From: Cytophagaceae bacterium
GTDB taxonomy: Bacteria > Bacteroidota > Bacteroidia > Cytophagales > Spirosomataceae
NCBI GenBank assembly: GCA_027486845.1
Contig: JAIXOL010000080.1
Location: 1-52,130 of the forward strand
DNA: 52,130 nucleotides
Direction of reading: 5' to 3'
In this document: piece after piece, positions 36,501-45,111 of the stretch
Numbering within the stretch: position 1 is the stretch's first letter
Layout: each line of letters opens with the position of its first letter
Position numbers and translations under genes: made by a program
The notes under the pieces: generated by a model
Database searches by the model: none
Told to the model about the DNA's origin: nothing
The model's input: only the letters and a program-made list of their open reading frames with translations

Positions 36501-36649
36501 AAAATGCACAGGTATATGCAAGTGCCGAAAACTTCATTATACTTTCTCGCAGAAAAGGTATGAATGTTCAGCAAAACTTTGATGGTGTAACCAGCAACGT
36601 TTTTAGTCCTGCGAAATCAATAGTATTAGGTGTTTCATTTTCACTTTAA
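33503..36649 (+). CDS. SusC/RagA-type TonB-dependent outer membrane transporter
   Basis: The 1048-residue protein starts at ATG 33503 with a signal peptide (to ALAQ); an open frame from 33368 crosses the promoter and is rejected. Residues 23-100 form a CarboxypepD_reg-like domain (ITGKVIGDDGTSLPGVAV), residues about 105-225 the plug (SEVVVTTFG, YVVDGVPY, ITVLKDAASTALYGARAANGVVMVTTKKG), and the rest a 22-strand barrel with the usual NARFHYTG and final aromatic strand. SusC imports oligosaccharides or peptides with its SusD lid. The substrate is unknown; the neighbouring uronate and rhamnose genes are a hint only. Confidence 0.95.
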   Translation: MKKNLRLFLFFCVTLTFQALAQEKAITGKVIGDDGTSLPGVAVTIKGTTKGTNTDADGNFRISVQSNARLVFSYVGYTTQEVAVGNQTSLKISLETSSETLSEVVVTTFGTAKKTSFTGSAATIGADKIGPRPITNIGQALAGVSAGVQATAGSGQPGSAPAVRIRGFGSISSSNDPLYVVDGVPYSASIANLNNDDIETITVLKDAASTALYGARAANGVVMVTTKKGAKGKNNISVKFTKGFNSRGLPEYDRVGTVEYYPLMWEANRNSFAYRAANPIAIATASTNATNNLGSIVGYNVYNVPFNQLVSNEGKLNPNATSLYTPDDLNWEKPLVRQGERDEINLNFSGSAEKSDYFLSLSYLKDKGFLIRSDYDRYTARLNVNNQIKSWFKVGSNLSATIIKSNQADANDNTAFVNPFFFSRGMAPIYPVYAYDPANPGTFLTNEDGSKKYDFGNLSALGLPNRPQNGGRHSLAETVLNQNFFRRNVISGRGYAEISFLKDFKFTNNLGVDITNVNNITYGNPIVGDGAPAGRANHIFENITSYNLSQLLNYNKSLGGHSIGVLLGHENYNETDNRLNGSRSGQILDGNVELLNFTTTTNLDSRRRDRRVEGYFSRINYDFNEKYFASFSARRDGSSKFYKDSRWGTFYSVSAAWRLDQEAFIKELTFISNLKLRSSYGQTGNDGDISRYAWQPLYTLGDNNASESGILQASLGNRELEWESSNAFDIALEFGLLKNRINGTIEYFDRRSSNLIFDVPLPLSAGIITQTRNIGTMFNKGVELELDIALVRSKDFSWNINLNATKLKNQITKMPDASKEIVSGTKKLKEGQSIFDFWLRDYRGINPETGVAEYRAINFVPANSRITETGDTLTNVVSNARFHYTGSSIPLVSGAITNTIKYKGLSLSALVIYQIGGKTYDGAYASLMGAGYNNAKHIDIMNRWQKPGDITNVPRMDAGRTVDFDAASDRWLIDASYMNVRTVTLAYAIPSKAAKRVFLENAQVYASAENFIILSRRKGMNVQQNFDGVTSNVFSPAKSIVLGVSFSL

Positions 36650-36661
36650 TTGAAATTAACA

Positions 36662-38146
36662 ATGAAAAAAAGATTAATAATTTTATTCGCCATAGTTTTG
36701 AGCATGGTTTCGATTTCATGCGAAAAAACATACCTCGATACAGTTCCTACTGAAAGTGTTGATGCAGCCTCGGCTTATGCTACAACCAAAAATGCTGCTT
36801 CAGCAATTAATGGAATTTACCGTTCATTGATTTACCGTTACCTTGGTTCACAAGGACATTCGGGGCATCCTGCAATGATGATTATTCTTGATCACATGGG
36901 CGATGATATGATTTTGGGTACAACAGCCGCAAGCTGGCACGTAGGCGAAACAAGATGGACAAGCCATAGAGCAGACGTTGGTACAATGGCTCGTTTTCCA
37001 TATGAATTATATTACAGAGTTATCGGAAATGCCAATGTTGGTATCGCCAATATTGATAAAGCTGTGGGCACACAAGCCGAAAGAGACCAAGTAAAAGGAG
37101 AAGCATTAGCTTTGAGGGCTTGGGCGTATTTTAATTTGGTGCAGCTATATGGTAAACGTTATGACGCTGCCACAAAACCAAATGCACAATTAGGTGTACC
37201 ATTGGTACTTGCACCAACAACTGAAGGCCTTCCAAGAGCAACAGTAGAAGAAGTTTATACACAAATTAACAAAGACCTTTCAGATGCTGCCGCTTTATTG
37301 AAATCAGCAAGAAGCTTTAAATCTCATATCAACCTTGAAGTTGTGAAAGGATTCCTAGCAAGAGTTGCATTAACGCAACAAAGATGGGCCGATGCTGCAA
37401 AATTTGCAGCAGAAGCACGTAATACAGGCTCAAGTATTATGACAACAGCCCAATATCAAGAAGGATTTGCTGATATTACAAATCCTGAATGGATGTGGGG
37501 TTTTGACCACCTTGAAGACCAATCCGAGTTTTTTGGCGGTTATCATTCATACATTTCTTGTAATTATAACTCTACTGTAATCAGAACTTACCCTAAAGTA
37601 ATCAATAATACACTTTATGATAAGATACCTGCAACTGATATTCGTTCTAAAATGTGGGTAAAAGCACCGACAGCAGCTAACTCAATTGTTCCTACGGGTG
37701 GTGTTAGAGTTCCGTTTTTGAATCAAAAATTTAGACTACCAGGCACTCCTTCAACCTCAGCAATGGGCGATGTACCTTACATGAGAGTTGCTGAAATGTA
37801 CTTGATAGAAGCAGAAGCAAAAGCACGTTTAGGAAACAGTGCTGAAGCAGCAAAGGTATTATTTGATTTGATAAGCAAACGCGATACTGGTTATAAGCTT
37901 TCAACGGCGACAGGAACAGCTTTAGCTGATGAAATCATGTTTCATAGAAGAATTGAAATGTGGGGAGAAGGTGTAAGATTTACCGATTTGAAAAGACTAA
38001 ATCAGCCTTTAAACAGAAATGGAACAAACCAAATTGCATCAATCGCTGTACTGTTTGATGTTCCTGCTGGTGATAAACAATGGGAGTTCTTACTTCCATT
38101 AAGAGAAATACAATCGAATCCAGCAATTGTACAGAATCCATTATAA
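36662..38146 (+). CDS. SusD/RagB-type substrate-binding lipoprotein
   Basis: The 494-residue partner of the SusC transporter starts at ATG 36662, 12 bp behind its stop. The lipobox VSISC places the lipid Cys near residue 20. SusD marks are YLDTVPTESVDAASAYAT, GEALALRAWAYFNLVQLYGKRYD with the TPR-like helices, YMRVAEMYLIEAEAKARLG and the C-terminal RRIEMWGEGVRFTDLKR and LPLREIQSNP. It caps the SusC barrel at the outer surface. A two-way terminator follows, so the pair stands alone without an enzyme gene in its transcript. Confidence 0.95.
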   Translation: MKKRLIILFAIVLSMVSISCEKTYLDTVPTESVDAASAYATTKNAASAINGIYRSLIYRYLGSQGHSGHPAMMIILDHMGDDMILGTTAASWHVGETRWTSHRADVGTMARFPYELYYRVIGNANVGIANIDKAVGTQAERDQVKGEALALRAWAYFNLVQLYGKRYDAATKPNAQLGVPLVLAPTTEGLPRATVEEVYTQINKDLSDAAALLKSARSFKSHINLEVVKGFLARVALTQQRWADAAKFAAEARNTGSSIMTTAQYQEGFADITNPEWMWGFDHLEDQSEFFGGYHSYISCNYNSTVIRTYPKVINNTLYDKIPATDIRSKMWVKAPTAANSIVPTGGVRVPFLNQKFRLPGTPSTSAMGDVPYMRVAEMYLIEAEAKARLGNSAEAAKVLFDLISKRDTGYKLSTATGTALADEIMFHRRIEMWGEGVRFTDLKRLNQPLNRNGTNQIASIAVLFDVPAGDKQWEFLLPLREIQSNPAIVQNPL

Positions 38147-38163
38147 GATTTTTGTACTAAGCA

Positions 38164-38199
38164 TAAAAAGTCCGTAGGCAGGTGCTTACGGACTTTTTT
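38164..38199. terminator. bidirectional terminator between susD and the COG0523 gene
   Basis: AAAAAGTCCGTA and TACGGACTTTTT form a 12-bp stem with A and T runs on both sides, so it serves the plus-strand susCD and the minus-strand COG0523 transcript. Confidence 0.92.
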
Positions 38200-38200
38200 A

Positions 38201-39412
38201 TTAAATACTCGCGGGGAATGGGTCTTTAAACCTTCTTTTTTCTTCCATTTGCTTGATTTCTTCTTCTGTACAAAGACATTCTTCCAGTTCAAATCTAATC
38301 ACACCTTCGTTCAAATCTTGCCCGATAATTACCAACTCATTTTGTCGGTCGCCGAAACGTTTATCCCATTTGCTTTCAATTTCTTTTTGATTTTCTACGA
38401 AAGAACCATAACGAGTTCGCTCGTTGAACGGCATACTTGCCCACCAAACCCCTGCCCCTTCTGCCCGAAGCGAACCACCCGCCTGACTCCAATTGAGAGC
38501 TTCGTCGGGGCGAGAAGCTATCCAAAATAATCCTTTTGAACGAATAATGCCAGCGTACCAATTTTCGGTCAGGTAATTCCAGAAGCGTTCGGGGTGAAAT
38601 GGGCGTTTATCACGAAAAACAAAACTTCCAATGCCATATTCAAGCGTTTCAGGATTATGAGCCATTCCACTTTCACGATTCGCCAATTCCTGAATCCAAC
38701 CTGCCGATTGCTCCGCTTTTTCGTAATCAAACAAACCTGTATTGATGATTTCGTTAGGATTTACCTTAGAAAACGACGATTCAATGATTTTGGCAACAGG
38801 GTTTAAAGACTTAATAATTGCTTTCAATTCGCCCAACTGAAAAGGCGTAATCAAATCGGTTTTGTTGAGAATAATTATATCGGCAAACTCAACTTGGTCG
38901 GTCAATAAATTTACGATTGTGCGGTAATCTTGCTCATCTTCGTTCATTTTTCGACTTTTCACGGTATCGGCCGAGCCAAAATCTCTTCCAAAATTAAAAG
39001 CATCTACTACCGTAACCATCGAATCAATGTACGACCATTTCGATAAATCAATGCCATTTTCTTCATCAACAAAACTAAATGTTTGAGCAACAGGCACGGG
39101 TTCTGAAATCCCAGTCGATTCAATCAACAAATAATCGAAGCGTTTTTCTTTGGCCAATTTTTCTACTTCAATCATCAAATCTTCTCGCAAAGTGCAGCAA
39201 ATACAGCCATTGCTCATCTCTACGAGCTTTTCTTCGGTGCGAGAAAGCGTATTTTCTTTGGCCACCAGTTGGACATCAATATTTACCTCGCTCATATCAT
39301 TCACAATGACGGCAACTTTCAAGCTTTCTTTATTATGTAAAACATGGTTGAGTAAAGTTGTTTTTCCTGCCCCAAGAAAGCCAGATAATACTGTAACGGG
39401 TAATTTTTTCAT
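38201..39412 (-). CDS. COG0523 (CobW/ZNG1-type) metal-binding GTPase
   Basis: The 403-residue protein has Walker [10 protein letters not shown] (residues 11-19), the metal-binding C-x-C-C motif ([10 protein letters not shown], near residue 70), NKTD for guanine, and a CobW C-terminal domain ([13 protein letters not shown]). G3E GTPases of this group deliver metals to target proteins; many are made under zinc starvation and controlled by Zur. ATG 39412 starts directly at the conserved N-terminus. A -7 box TATTTTTG (minus strand, 39449-39442) lies between TGCA palindromes, giving a short leader. Zinc is the likeliest metal by context, cobalt or nitrile-hydratase-type roles being less likely. 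Confidence 0.9.
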   Translation of the reverse strand: MKKLPVTVLSGFLGAGKTTLLNHVLHNKESLKVAVIVNDMSEVNIDVQLVAKENTLSRTEEKLVEMSNGCICCTLREDLMIEVEKLAKEKRFDYLLIESTGISEPVPVAQTFSFVDEENGIDLSKWSYIDSMVTVVDAFNFGRDFGSADTVKSRKMNEDEQDYRTIVNLLTDQVEFADIIILNKTDLITPFQLGELKAIIKSLNPVAKIIESSFSKVNPNEIINTGLFDYEKAEQSAGWIQELANRESGMAHNPETLEYGIGSFVFRDKRPFHPERFWNYLTENWYAGIIRSKGLFWIASRPDEALNWSQAGGSLRAEGAGVWWASMPFNERTRYGSFVENQKEIESKWDKRFGDRQNELVIIGQDLNEGVIRFELEECLCTEEEIKQMEEKRRFKDPFPASI

Positions 39413-39428
39413 GATATTTTTTTATTTT

Positions 39429-39494
39429 TGCATCTTTGTTGCAAAAATAAATGCAATTAAGTTGCAAATGAAATAATAATGCAATAATATTGTA
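39429..39494. promoter_or_regulatory. three 15-nt TGCA palindromes, Fur/Zur-type operator array
   Basis: Three 7-1-7 palindromes are seen: TGCATCT-T-TGTTGCA (39429-39443, degenerate), TGCAATT-A-AGTTGCA (39452-39466) and TGCAATA-A-TATTGTA (39480-39494), the latter two with one mismatch each. Successive TGCA cores start at 39429, 39440, 39452, 39463 and 39480, that is 11, 12, 11 and 17 bp apart. The array covers the minus-strand -7 box of the COG0523 gene and the -33 TTG of the TonB receptor gene. A 7-1-7 layout is typical of Fur-family regulators; Zur is inferred from the COG0523 neighbour. Confidence 0.65.
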
Positions 39495-39519
39495 TCACTT
39501 AAAGCAAAAGGTAGGTTTT
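39490..39519 (+). promoter_or_regulatory. promoter of the TonB receptor-ABC unit
   Basis: TTG (39490-39492), 19 bases, then TAGGTTTT (39512-39519) match the Bacteroidota -33/-7 layout with one mismatch. The TTG lies inside the third TGCA palindrome. Confidence 0.45.
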
Positions 39520-39540
39520 AAGTATAGATGTTTTTACAAA

Positions 39541-39573
39541 AAATCCACAAGCTGATGGCCTGTGGACTTTTCA
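39541..39573 (+). promoter_or_regulatory. leader hairpin, possible attenuator
   Basis: AAATCCACA pairs with TGTGGACTT (one mismatch) across an 11-nt loop and is followed by TTTTC. It lies about 20 bases after the inferred start of transcription and 85 bases before the receptor ATG. It may be an attenuator or an mRNA stabiliser. Confidence 0.4.
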
Positions 39574-39657
39574 ATGTATAGATTTAGTCTTACGGTAAAC
39601 CACTGATTATCAGTAAAAAATATTCTAAAACAATAACCACTTTTATTTATTAGTCTT

Positions 39658-42159
39658 ATGTATCTTAAAAATTTACTTAGCACAATTCTCCTGTTTAATC
39701 TGTTTTTTGTGGCAAACGCCCAAAATACTTTGGTCGGTACAATTACTGACGAAAGCAAAATACCTGTTGTTAATGCCAGCGTAAAACTCATTTCAGCAAC
39801 CGAAACTAAAGGTACGCTGACCGATTTAAAAGGTGTTTTTGAATTCAAAGACCTATCAAACCAAAACTATCGACTCGTGGTAAGCTCAGTGGGCTACGAA
39901 AAGTATGAACAAAATATTGTCGTAAGCGACAGTAAACAAAATTTGGTTATTAAATTACAATCTAATACGACTGAACTTCAAAGCGTAGAAATAGTTGGCC
40001 GTGCCAAGAAAGATTATAACTCTGACTATAGTTTTTCAGCTACCAAAATTGCCATCAAAAACAAAGAGTTGCCACAAGCCCTCAGCACCGTTACCAAAGA
40101 ATTGATTGCCGACCGTGGAGCTTTTCAGTTGTCTGATGCTGTGAAAATCGCCTCGGGCGTTTCGCCTTCGAGTTTTTATAACCAATTCAATATCAGAGGA
40201 ATAAGTCAAAACGAGGAAGGACAAATTATCAACGGAATGCGTACCCGCCAGTTTTATTTTTTGCAACCTCTTACTACTAATGTGGAGCGTGTTGAGGTGC
40301 TGAAAGGCCCTGCTTCGGTTACTTTTAGCAGTGTTGACCCAGGTGGAAGTATCAACATGGTAACAAAAAAACCTTTGGCCGAAACTCGAAGAGAGGTGAG
40401 TCTGAGTGCAGGAAGTTTCAGCACAGTTCGTGGGGCTTTGGATTTTACTGGCCCGTTGAATGAATCAAAAACCTTGCTTTATCGCATCAACGGAGCTTAC
40501 CAAGAGGCACAATCTTACCGTGATTTAGTGAAAAATAATTCGGTTTTGATTTCGCCATCTATTACCTATTTGCCGAGCGATAAAACTGCCATCAATACTG
40601 AGTTGATTTACTCAAATATGGTGGGCAACCTCGACCGTGGTCAGCCTATTTTTGGGGCAGTGGCAGGTAAAACAAATTTGAATAGTACGCCTATCAGCTT
40701 GAATTTAGGTGCGGCCAACGATTTTTTCAAGTCGAAAGAATTGATTCTTACGGCAAATCTTTCGCATAAGTTCAGCGAGAAAATCAGTTTTATTGCCTCG
40801 TACATGAAACAAACTTGGTCGGAAGATTTGCAGGAACACCGCACAACTAACGCCTTTGCGAGAGACATCACAGGTGCCGAAGTGACGAGTTTGGTAGGAA
40901 TGCAAATGGTGCAACGCAAGCAATTGTGGAATACTGATAACCTGAACGCTTACTTTAATTTCAATTTTAATGCGGGCAAAACTTCGCATAAACTTTTGGT
41001 AGGCTATGACTTACAGAGCTGGAATAAACTCAAAGGTGGTGGACAAAACGCTGCTCGTGGATTTTTGTTGAAAGATGGCTCGGTGGCAGGAAGTTTTGTA
41101 GTGGCCAATGCTGCTAATTATCAGACCGTTTCGATTGGAGGTAAAACATTGCCAAGACCTAATGTTAATTATTTTGACCTCAATAATCCTACTTATACCG
41201 TCAGAAATTTGAATGATTACACCATGAATAGCCGTATAGCAGTGCCATCAGCATTGACTACTACCGACGCTATATACATTCAAGAGCAGCTTAAAATTGG
41301 TAAATTCTCGGCTTTGTTGAGTTTAAGAAATGAATGGTTTGAAGATATAACTAACTATAACGCACCAAACGAGGCATCATTCAAAAACACGGCTTTGATT
41401 CCGAGAATTGGCTTGACTTACGAAGTAAACAAGAATATTAATGTTTATGGTACTTACTTAGAAGGCTATCAGCCACAATCGAATACGGTTTCGCTCATGC
41501 CAAGCACTGGTGCTTATTTCTGGACTCCAACTTCAGCAGCTACATTCAAACCATTAATCAGCGATTTGAAAGAATTGGGTGTAAAAACTGAGCTTTTCGA
41601 AAAGCGATTTACTTTAAATGCCGCTGTGTACGAAATCAACCAAAAAAATATATTGATGAATGCCAATGACCCTACCAAGCCTGACTTATTGGTGCAACGT
41701 GGAGCTGACCGCAGTCGTGGTTTTGAGACAGATTTGGCGGGTTACATCTTACCTAACTGGCAAATCAATGCTTCATATAGCTTTATAGATGCTAAAATCT
41801 TAGCCGATGCCAACGAAACTTTGGTGGGTCAACGCAAAGAAAATGTGGCGAAACACAGTGGTAATATCTGGACTCGCTACAATTTTGGAGCTAACTCTAA
41901 GCTAAAAGATTTGGGAATTGGTGCAGGAATGAACGCCCAAGGTAGTAGAATTCCGTGGTTCAGTAGAGCTTTTGAAGTGCCAGCCTTTACTACTTTTGAT
42001 GCGGCTATTTATTACACCCCAAGCAAAAGCAACGTACAAATGGCTCTCAACATGAACAATATTTTCGATAAAACTTATTGGATTGGAGCTCAAAATTATA
42101 CCCGTTTGTTTCCAGGAGCACCGAGAAACTTTATGCTGACGGCGACTTATAAATTTTAA
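39658..42159 (+). CDS. TonB-dependent siderophore-type receptor
   Basis: The 833-residue protein has a signal peptide (to ANAQ), a CarboxypepD_reg-like domain (residues 25-105; TLVGTITDESKIPVVNASVK), a plug near residues 130-240 (FNIRGISQNEEGQIINGMR, VERVEVLKGPASVTFSSVDPGGSINMVTKKP) and a barrel ending in LTATYKF. The plug follows the FhuA/FpvA siderophore-receptor pattern, not SusC. It faces a COG0523 gene across TGCA palindromes and precedes an ABC-2 exporter module. Ligand: probably a metal chelate; whether iron or zinc is undecided. Confidence 0.92.
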   Translation: MYLKNLLSTILLFNLFFVANAQNTLVGTITDESKIPVVNASVKLISATETKGTLTDLKGVFEFKDLSNQNYRLVVSSVGYEKYEQNIVVSDSKQNLVIKLQSNTTELQSVEIVGRAKKDYNSDYSFSATKIAIKNKELPQALSTVTKELIADRGAFQLSDAVKIASGVSPSSFYNQFNIRGISQNEEGQIINGMRTRQFYFLQPLTTNVERVEVLKGPASVTFSSVDPGGSINMVTKKPLAETRREVSLSAGSFSTVRGALDFTGPLNESKTLLYRINGAYQEAQSYRDLVKNNSVLISPSITYLPSDKTAINTELIYSNMVGNLDRGQPIFGAVAGKTNLNSTPISLNLGAANDFFKSKELILTANLSHKFSEKISFIASYMKQTWSEDLQEHRTTNAFARDITGAEVTSLVGMQMVQRKQLWNTDNLNAYFNFNFNAGKTSHKLLVGYDLQSWNKLKGGGQNAARGFLLKDGSVAGSFVVANAANYQTVSIGGKTLPRPNVNYFDLNNPTYTVRNLNDYTMNSRIAVPSALTTTDAIYIQEQLKIGKFSALLSLRNEWFEDITNYNAPNEASFKNTALIPRIGLTYEVNKNINVYGTYLEGYQPQSNTVSLMPSTGAYFWTPTSAATFKPLISDLKELGVKTELFEKRFTLNAAVYEINQKNILMNANDPTKPDLLVQRGADRSRGFETDLAGYILPNWQINASYSFIDAKILADANETLVGQRKENVAKHSGNIWTRYNFGANSKLKDLGIGAGMNAQGSRIPWFSRAFEVPAFTTFDAAIYYTPSKSNVQMALNMNNIFDKTYWIGAQNYTRLFPGAPRNFMLTATYKF

Positions 42160-42171
42160 CTCCATTTTTCG

Positions 42172-42202
42172 AACCTCATAGGTTTCAAAAACCTATGAGG
42201 TT
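42172..42202. repeat. perfect 14-bp inverted repeat between receptor and permease
   Basis: AACCTCATAGGTTT and its exact complement flank a 3-nt loop. It covers an upstream in-frame ATG (42195) of the permease gene, which argues for the later start at 42207. It may be a REP-like element or reduce read-through from the receptor gene into the ABC genes. Confidence 0.8.
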
Positions 42203-42206
42203 TACT

Positions 42207-43664
42207 ATGAAACTTATGCGAATCAACATACTAAAACTCATTTCAAAACAGGTTTGGAACAGTAAAATAAAGAATTCCAGTACGCTTTGGCTGATTGGGA
42301 TTTTTAACGTTTTATTGCTTTTTGCTTTGTTTTCTGGGCACAAAAACCTTGTAAATCAACAAGGAACTGTGGAACATTACAGCCACGAAGTGCGTGAACG
42401 TTGGGAAAACCGACCTGATAAGCACCCGCACCGCATGGCACATTATGGCTATGTGGCATTCCGAAATCGTTTTCCACTGAGTTTCTTCGATTTTGGCATG
42501 GATAGCTACGTTGGAAATGCCGTTTTTTTGGAAGCCCACAAACAAAATACGGTCAACTTTTCAGAAGCCAGTTTATCGAATGGACTGCTGCGTTTTGGTG
42601 AAATTTCGGCAGGGATGATTTTACAACTTTTACTGCCCCTACTCATTTTCTTTTGGGGCTTTGATTTGGTGGCTCGTGAAAGAGAACATGGCACACTGCG
42701 AATTTTACTCACGCAGGGCGTAAGTTGGCAAGAACTCATTTTGGGCAAATCGCTCGGTTTGTTTGCTTTGGCTTTGAGTATTTTCGTTCCATCGGTCATT
42801 ATTGGCTTCAACTTATTGATTTTCAATGAATTTACCTCCGAAAATCCGCAAAGTTATATCCGTTTTTTCTTTCTCATTATCAGTTATTTAGCTTACTTTT
42901 TTATACTTTCTGTTTTGGCTATTTTGATTTCAGCCAAGGCAAAATCTTCCAAGTCGGCTCTTACTTCGCTCATTGGATTTTGGTTGTTTTTTACCCTAAT
43001 GTTGCCCAAAGTTTCGCAGGTGGTTGGACAAAATCTTTTTCCATCACCTACAAAAATTGAGTTCGATACCACAGTAGAACAAGAACTCATCAAGCAGGGC
43101 GATAGCCACAATCCTAATGACCCGCATTACAAAGCATTGAAAGACTCATTACTAACCGCTTATAAGGTAGATTCTACCCACAAACTACCTTTCAATTACA
43201 GCGGTTATGTGATGCGTGAAGGCGAAAAACTCAGTGCCGAGACCTACAAAAAACATCAAGCTGAATTGGTGGAAACTTACCAAAAACAACAAAATGTGGT
43301 ACGTTTTACGGCATTTCTGAATCCTTACATGGCTATCAAAAACCTTTCGATGGCACTTTCGGGAACCGATTACTCGGCTTACAATGATTTTCAGAATCAA
43401 GCCGAAGATTTCAGATACAAATTGGCTCAAACCATGAACGAATTACAGATAAAATACATAGGCAATAAGATAAAAACTTCGGCCGACAAAAAAGCCATTA
43501 TCAGCAAAAAACACTGGTCTGATTTTCCCGATTTTCATCATCAGTTTTTGAATTTAGTAATGGTTTTGAAAAATGAAATTATTTCTATTATCTCACTGAT
43601 TTTATGGACTTTAGGCCTATTTTTCTTAGTTAATTATTCGATTAAAAACCTAAAAGCATTTTGA
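42207..43664 (+). CDS. ABC-2-type permease, DUF3526-like (first)
   Basis: The 485-residue inner-membrane protein has one helix near residues 25-45, a long external loop (about 45-130), then a block of five to six helices interrupted by a second large loop (about 270-430). The first loop is rich in His (His57, 60, 73, 75, 79; motif PDKHPHRMAHYGYVAF), which could bind metal. LVAREREHGTLRILLTQG after helix 2 is the coupling-helix motif of ABC-2 permeases that meets the ATPase. The next permease starts one base after its stop, so the two are translationally coupled. The transported substrate is unknown. Confidence 0.85.
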   Translation: MKLMRINILKLISKQVWNSKIKNSSTLWLIGIFNVLLLFALFSGHKNLVNQQGTVEHYSHEVRERWENRPDKHPHRMAHYGYVAFRNRFPLSFFDFGMDSYVGNAVFLEAHKQNTVNFSEASLSNGLLRFGEISAGMILQLLLPLLIFFWGFDLVAREREHGTLRILLTQGVSWQELILGKSLGLFALALSIFVPSVIIGFNLLIFNEFTSENPQSYIRFFFLIISYLAYFFILSVLAILISAKAKSSKSALTSLIGFWLFFTLMLPKVSQVVGQNLFPSPTKIEFDTTVEQELIKQGDSHNPNDPHYKALKDSLLTAYKVDSTHKLPFNYSGYVMREGEKLSAETYKKHQAELVETYQKQQNVVRFTAFLNPYMAIKNLSMALSGTDYSAYNDFQNQAEDFRYKLAQTMNELQIKYIGNKIKTSADKKAIISKKHWSDFPDFHHQFLNLVMVLKNEIISIISLILWTLGLFFLVNYSIKNLKAF

Positions 43665-43665
43665 T

Positions 43666-45021
43666 ATGGAAGCACTATTGATAAAAAACTTTCTTCGTTC
43701 AAAAGGCTTGATGACGGGTCTTTTGATACTGTTTGCGGCGGGCTTGATTAGCCTCAATATTGGTAAACATTTTTTAGATAAAAACAAAGAAATCATTGAA
43801 AAAACTGCTCATTATCAGCAAGAAAGCATTACCAAAAATGTTGAATTTCACCCAAAAGAAATTGGTTTGTTGCTTTATTATGTGCGTTTTGGGTTGGTAA
43901 ATGATATGCCCAATTTGGCAGGTTTGGCCATTGGCCAGCGAGACATCAATCCATCGCTACAAAGTGTAACAATTCGTAATTTGGAAGAACAAAAATACGC
44001 CACCGATTTGATGAATCCCATGTATCAGATGCTCGGAAACATGGATTTTAGTTTCGTGTTGATTTACTTTTTTCCGCTTATCATTATTGCGTTTTGTTTC
44101 AATCTGATTTCGGAAGAAAAAGAAGAAGGCACTTGGAGTTTAGTATTGAGTCAGTCGGGAAATCCGCTAAAAATGCTACGAACAAAGATATTAATTCGGT
44201 TCGTCAGTGTGCTCTTAGTTTTAGTGTTATTGCTCATCATCGCCAAATTCTACTTAGCCATTTCGTTTGATGCCGCATTTCTGGCATTTATTCTTACTTC
44301 TATTTTGTACATCACTTTTTGGTTTTCGTTGGCTTGGTTAGTAGCCAGTTTTCATAAAAATTCGAGTCAAAATGCCTTGATTTTATTGCTTTCTTGGGCA
44401 ACGCTCACCATCGTAGTTCCTGCTGGAATCAATGCACTTACGGTCAATCTTTATCCTGTTCCCGAAGCATTCAGCACCGTACTGGAAAGTCGTGATGGCT
44501 ACCACAATAAGTGGGATGAGCCGAAAGAGCCAACCGTGGCGAAATTTCATCAGCATTACCCGCAGTTTAGTCAATTTAAACACCCCGAAGGCAAAGATTA
44601 TAGTTGGCTATGGTACTACGCCATGCAACAAATGGGCGACGATGAATCGGCGAAAGATGCGTTGGCATTCAAAGAGAAACTCAAAAAACGCAATGCTTTC
44701 AGCAGTACGGCGGGTATGTTTTTTCCGAGCATTCATGCACAATTAAGTCTCAATGCTTTAAGTCTTTCGGATATGGATAATTACCTGAATTTTATCGAAA
44801 AGCTGGAAAATTTTCATGAGCAAAAACGACTTTATTTTTATCCAAAAATCTTTACCGAAGCGACAGTTAACGACGAAAACTGGAAGAAATTTGGTTTAGA
44901 ATTTTATCAAGAAAAACCGAGAATCAATTGGCTAAAAATACTTTTGCCGTTGTTGATAATCAGCATTTTGTGTGTTTTTTGGGCGAAATTAAAACTTGGT
45001 AAAGACATGATGGCACGCTGA
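43666..45021 (+). CDS. ABC-2-type permease, DUF3526-like (second)
   Basis: The 451-residue protein is a distant paralogue of the preceding permease with the same plan: helix, external loop, helices, second loop (about 270-400) and a last helix near the C-terminus. ISEEKEEGTWSLVLSQSG is its coupling-helix motif. The second loop contains a His-rich run (KFHQHYPQFSQFKHPEG, about residues 290-307). The pair probably forms a heterodimeric channel with the ATPase encoded next. Such two-permease modules with large extracytoplasmic loops may act on lipoproteins, metallophores or cell-surface substrates; none is proven. Confidence 0.85.
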   Translation: MEALLIKNFLRSKGLMTGLLILFAAGLISLNIGKHFLDKNKEIIEKTAHYQQESITKNVEFHPKEIGLLLYYVRFGLVNDMPNLAGLAIGQRDINPSLQSVTIRNLEEQKYATDLMNPMYQMLGNMDFSFVLIYFFPLIIIAFCFNLISEEKEEGTWSLVLSQSGNPLKMLRTKILIRFVSVLLVLVLLLIIAKFYLAISFDAAFLAFILTSILYITFWFSLAWLVASFHKNSSQNALILLLSWATLTIVVPAGINALTVNLYPVPEAFSTVLESRDGYHNKWDEPKEPTVAKFHQHYPQFSQFKHPEGKDYSWLWYYAMQQMGDDESAKDALAFKEKLKKRNAFSSTAGMFFPSIHAQLSLNALSLSDMDNYLNFIEKLENFHEQKRLYFYPKIFTEATVNDENWKKFGLEFYQEKPRINWLKILLPLLIISILCVFWAKLKLGKDMMAR

Positions 45022-45028
45022 TGAAACG

Positions 45029-45059
45029 GATTCTGCGAAACGCTGATTTTCGCAGATTC
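45029..45059. repeat. imperfect inverted repeat before the ATPase gene
   Basis: GATTCTGCGAAA pairs with TTTCGCAGATTC (one mismatch) around a 7-nt loop. It lies between the second permease and the ATPase gene and has no T-run, so it is more likely REP-like than a terminator. Confidence 0.55.
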
Positions 45060-45111
45060 AAAACAAAAACAATAGTCAATAAAAAATAGAATTAATAGTA
45101 AATCTAAAGAT

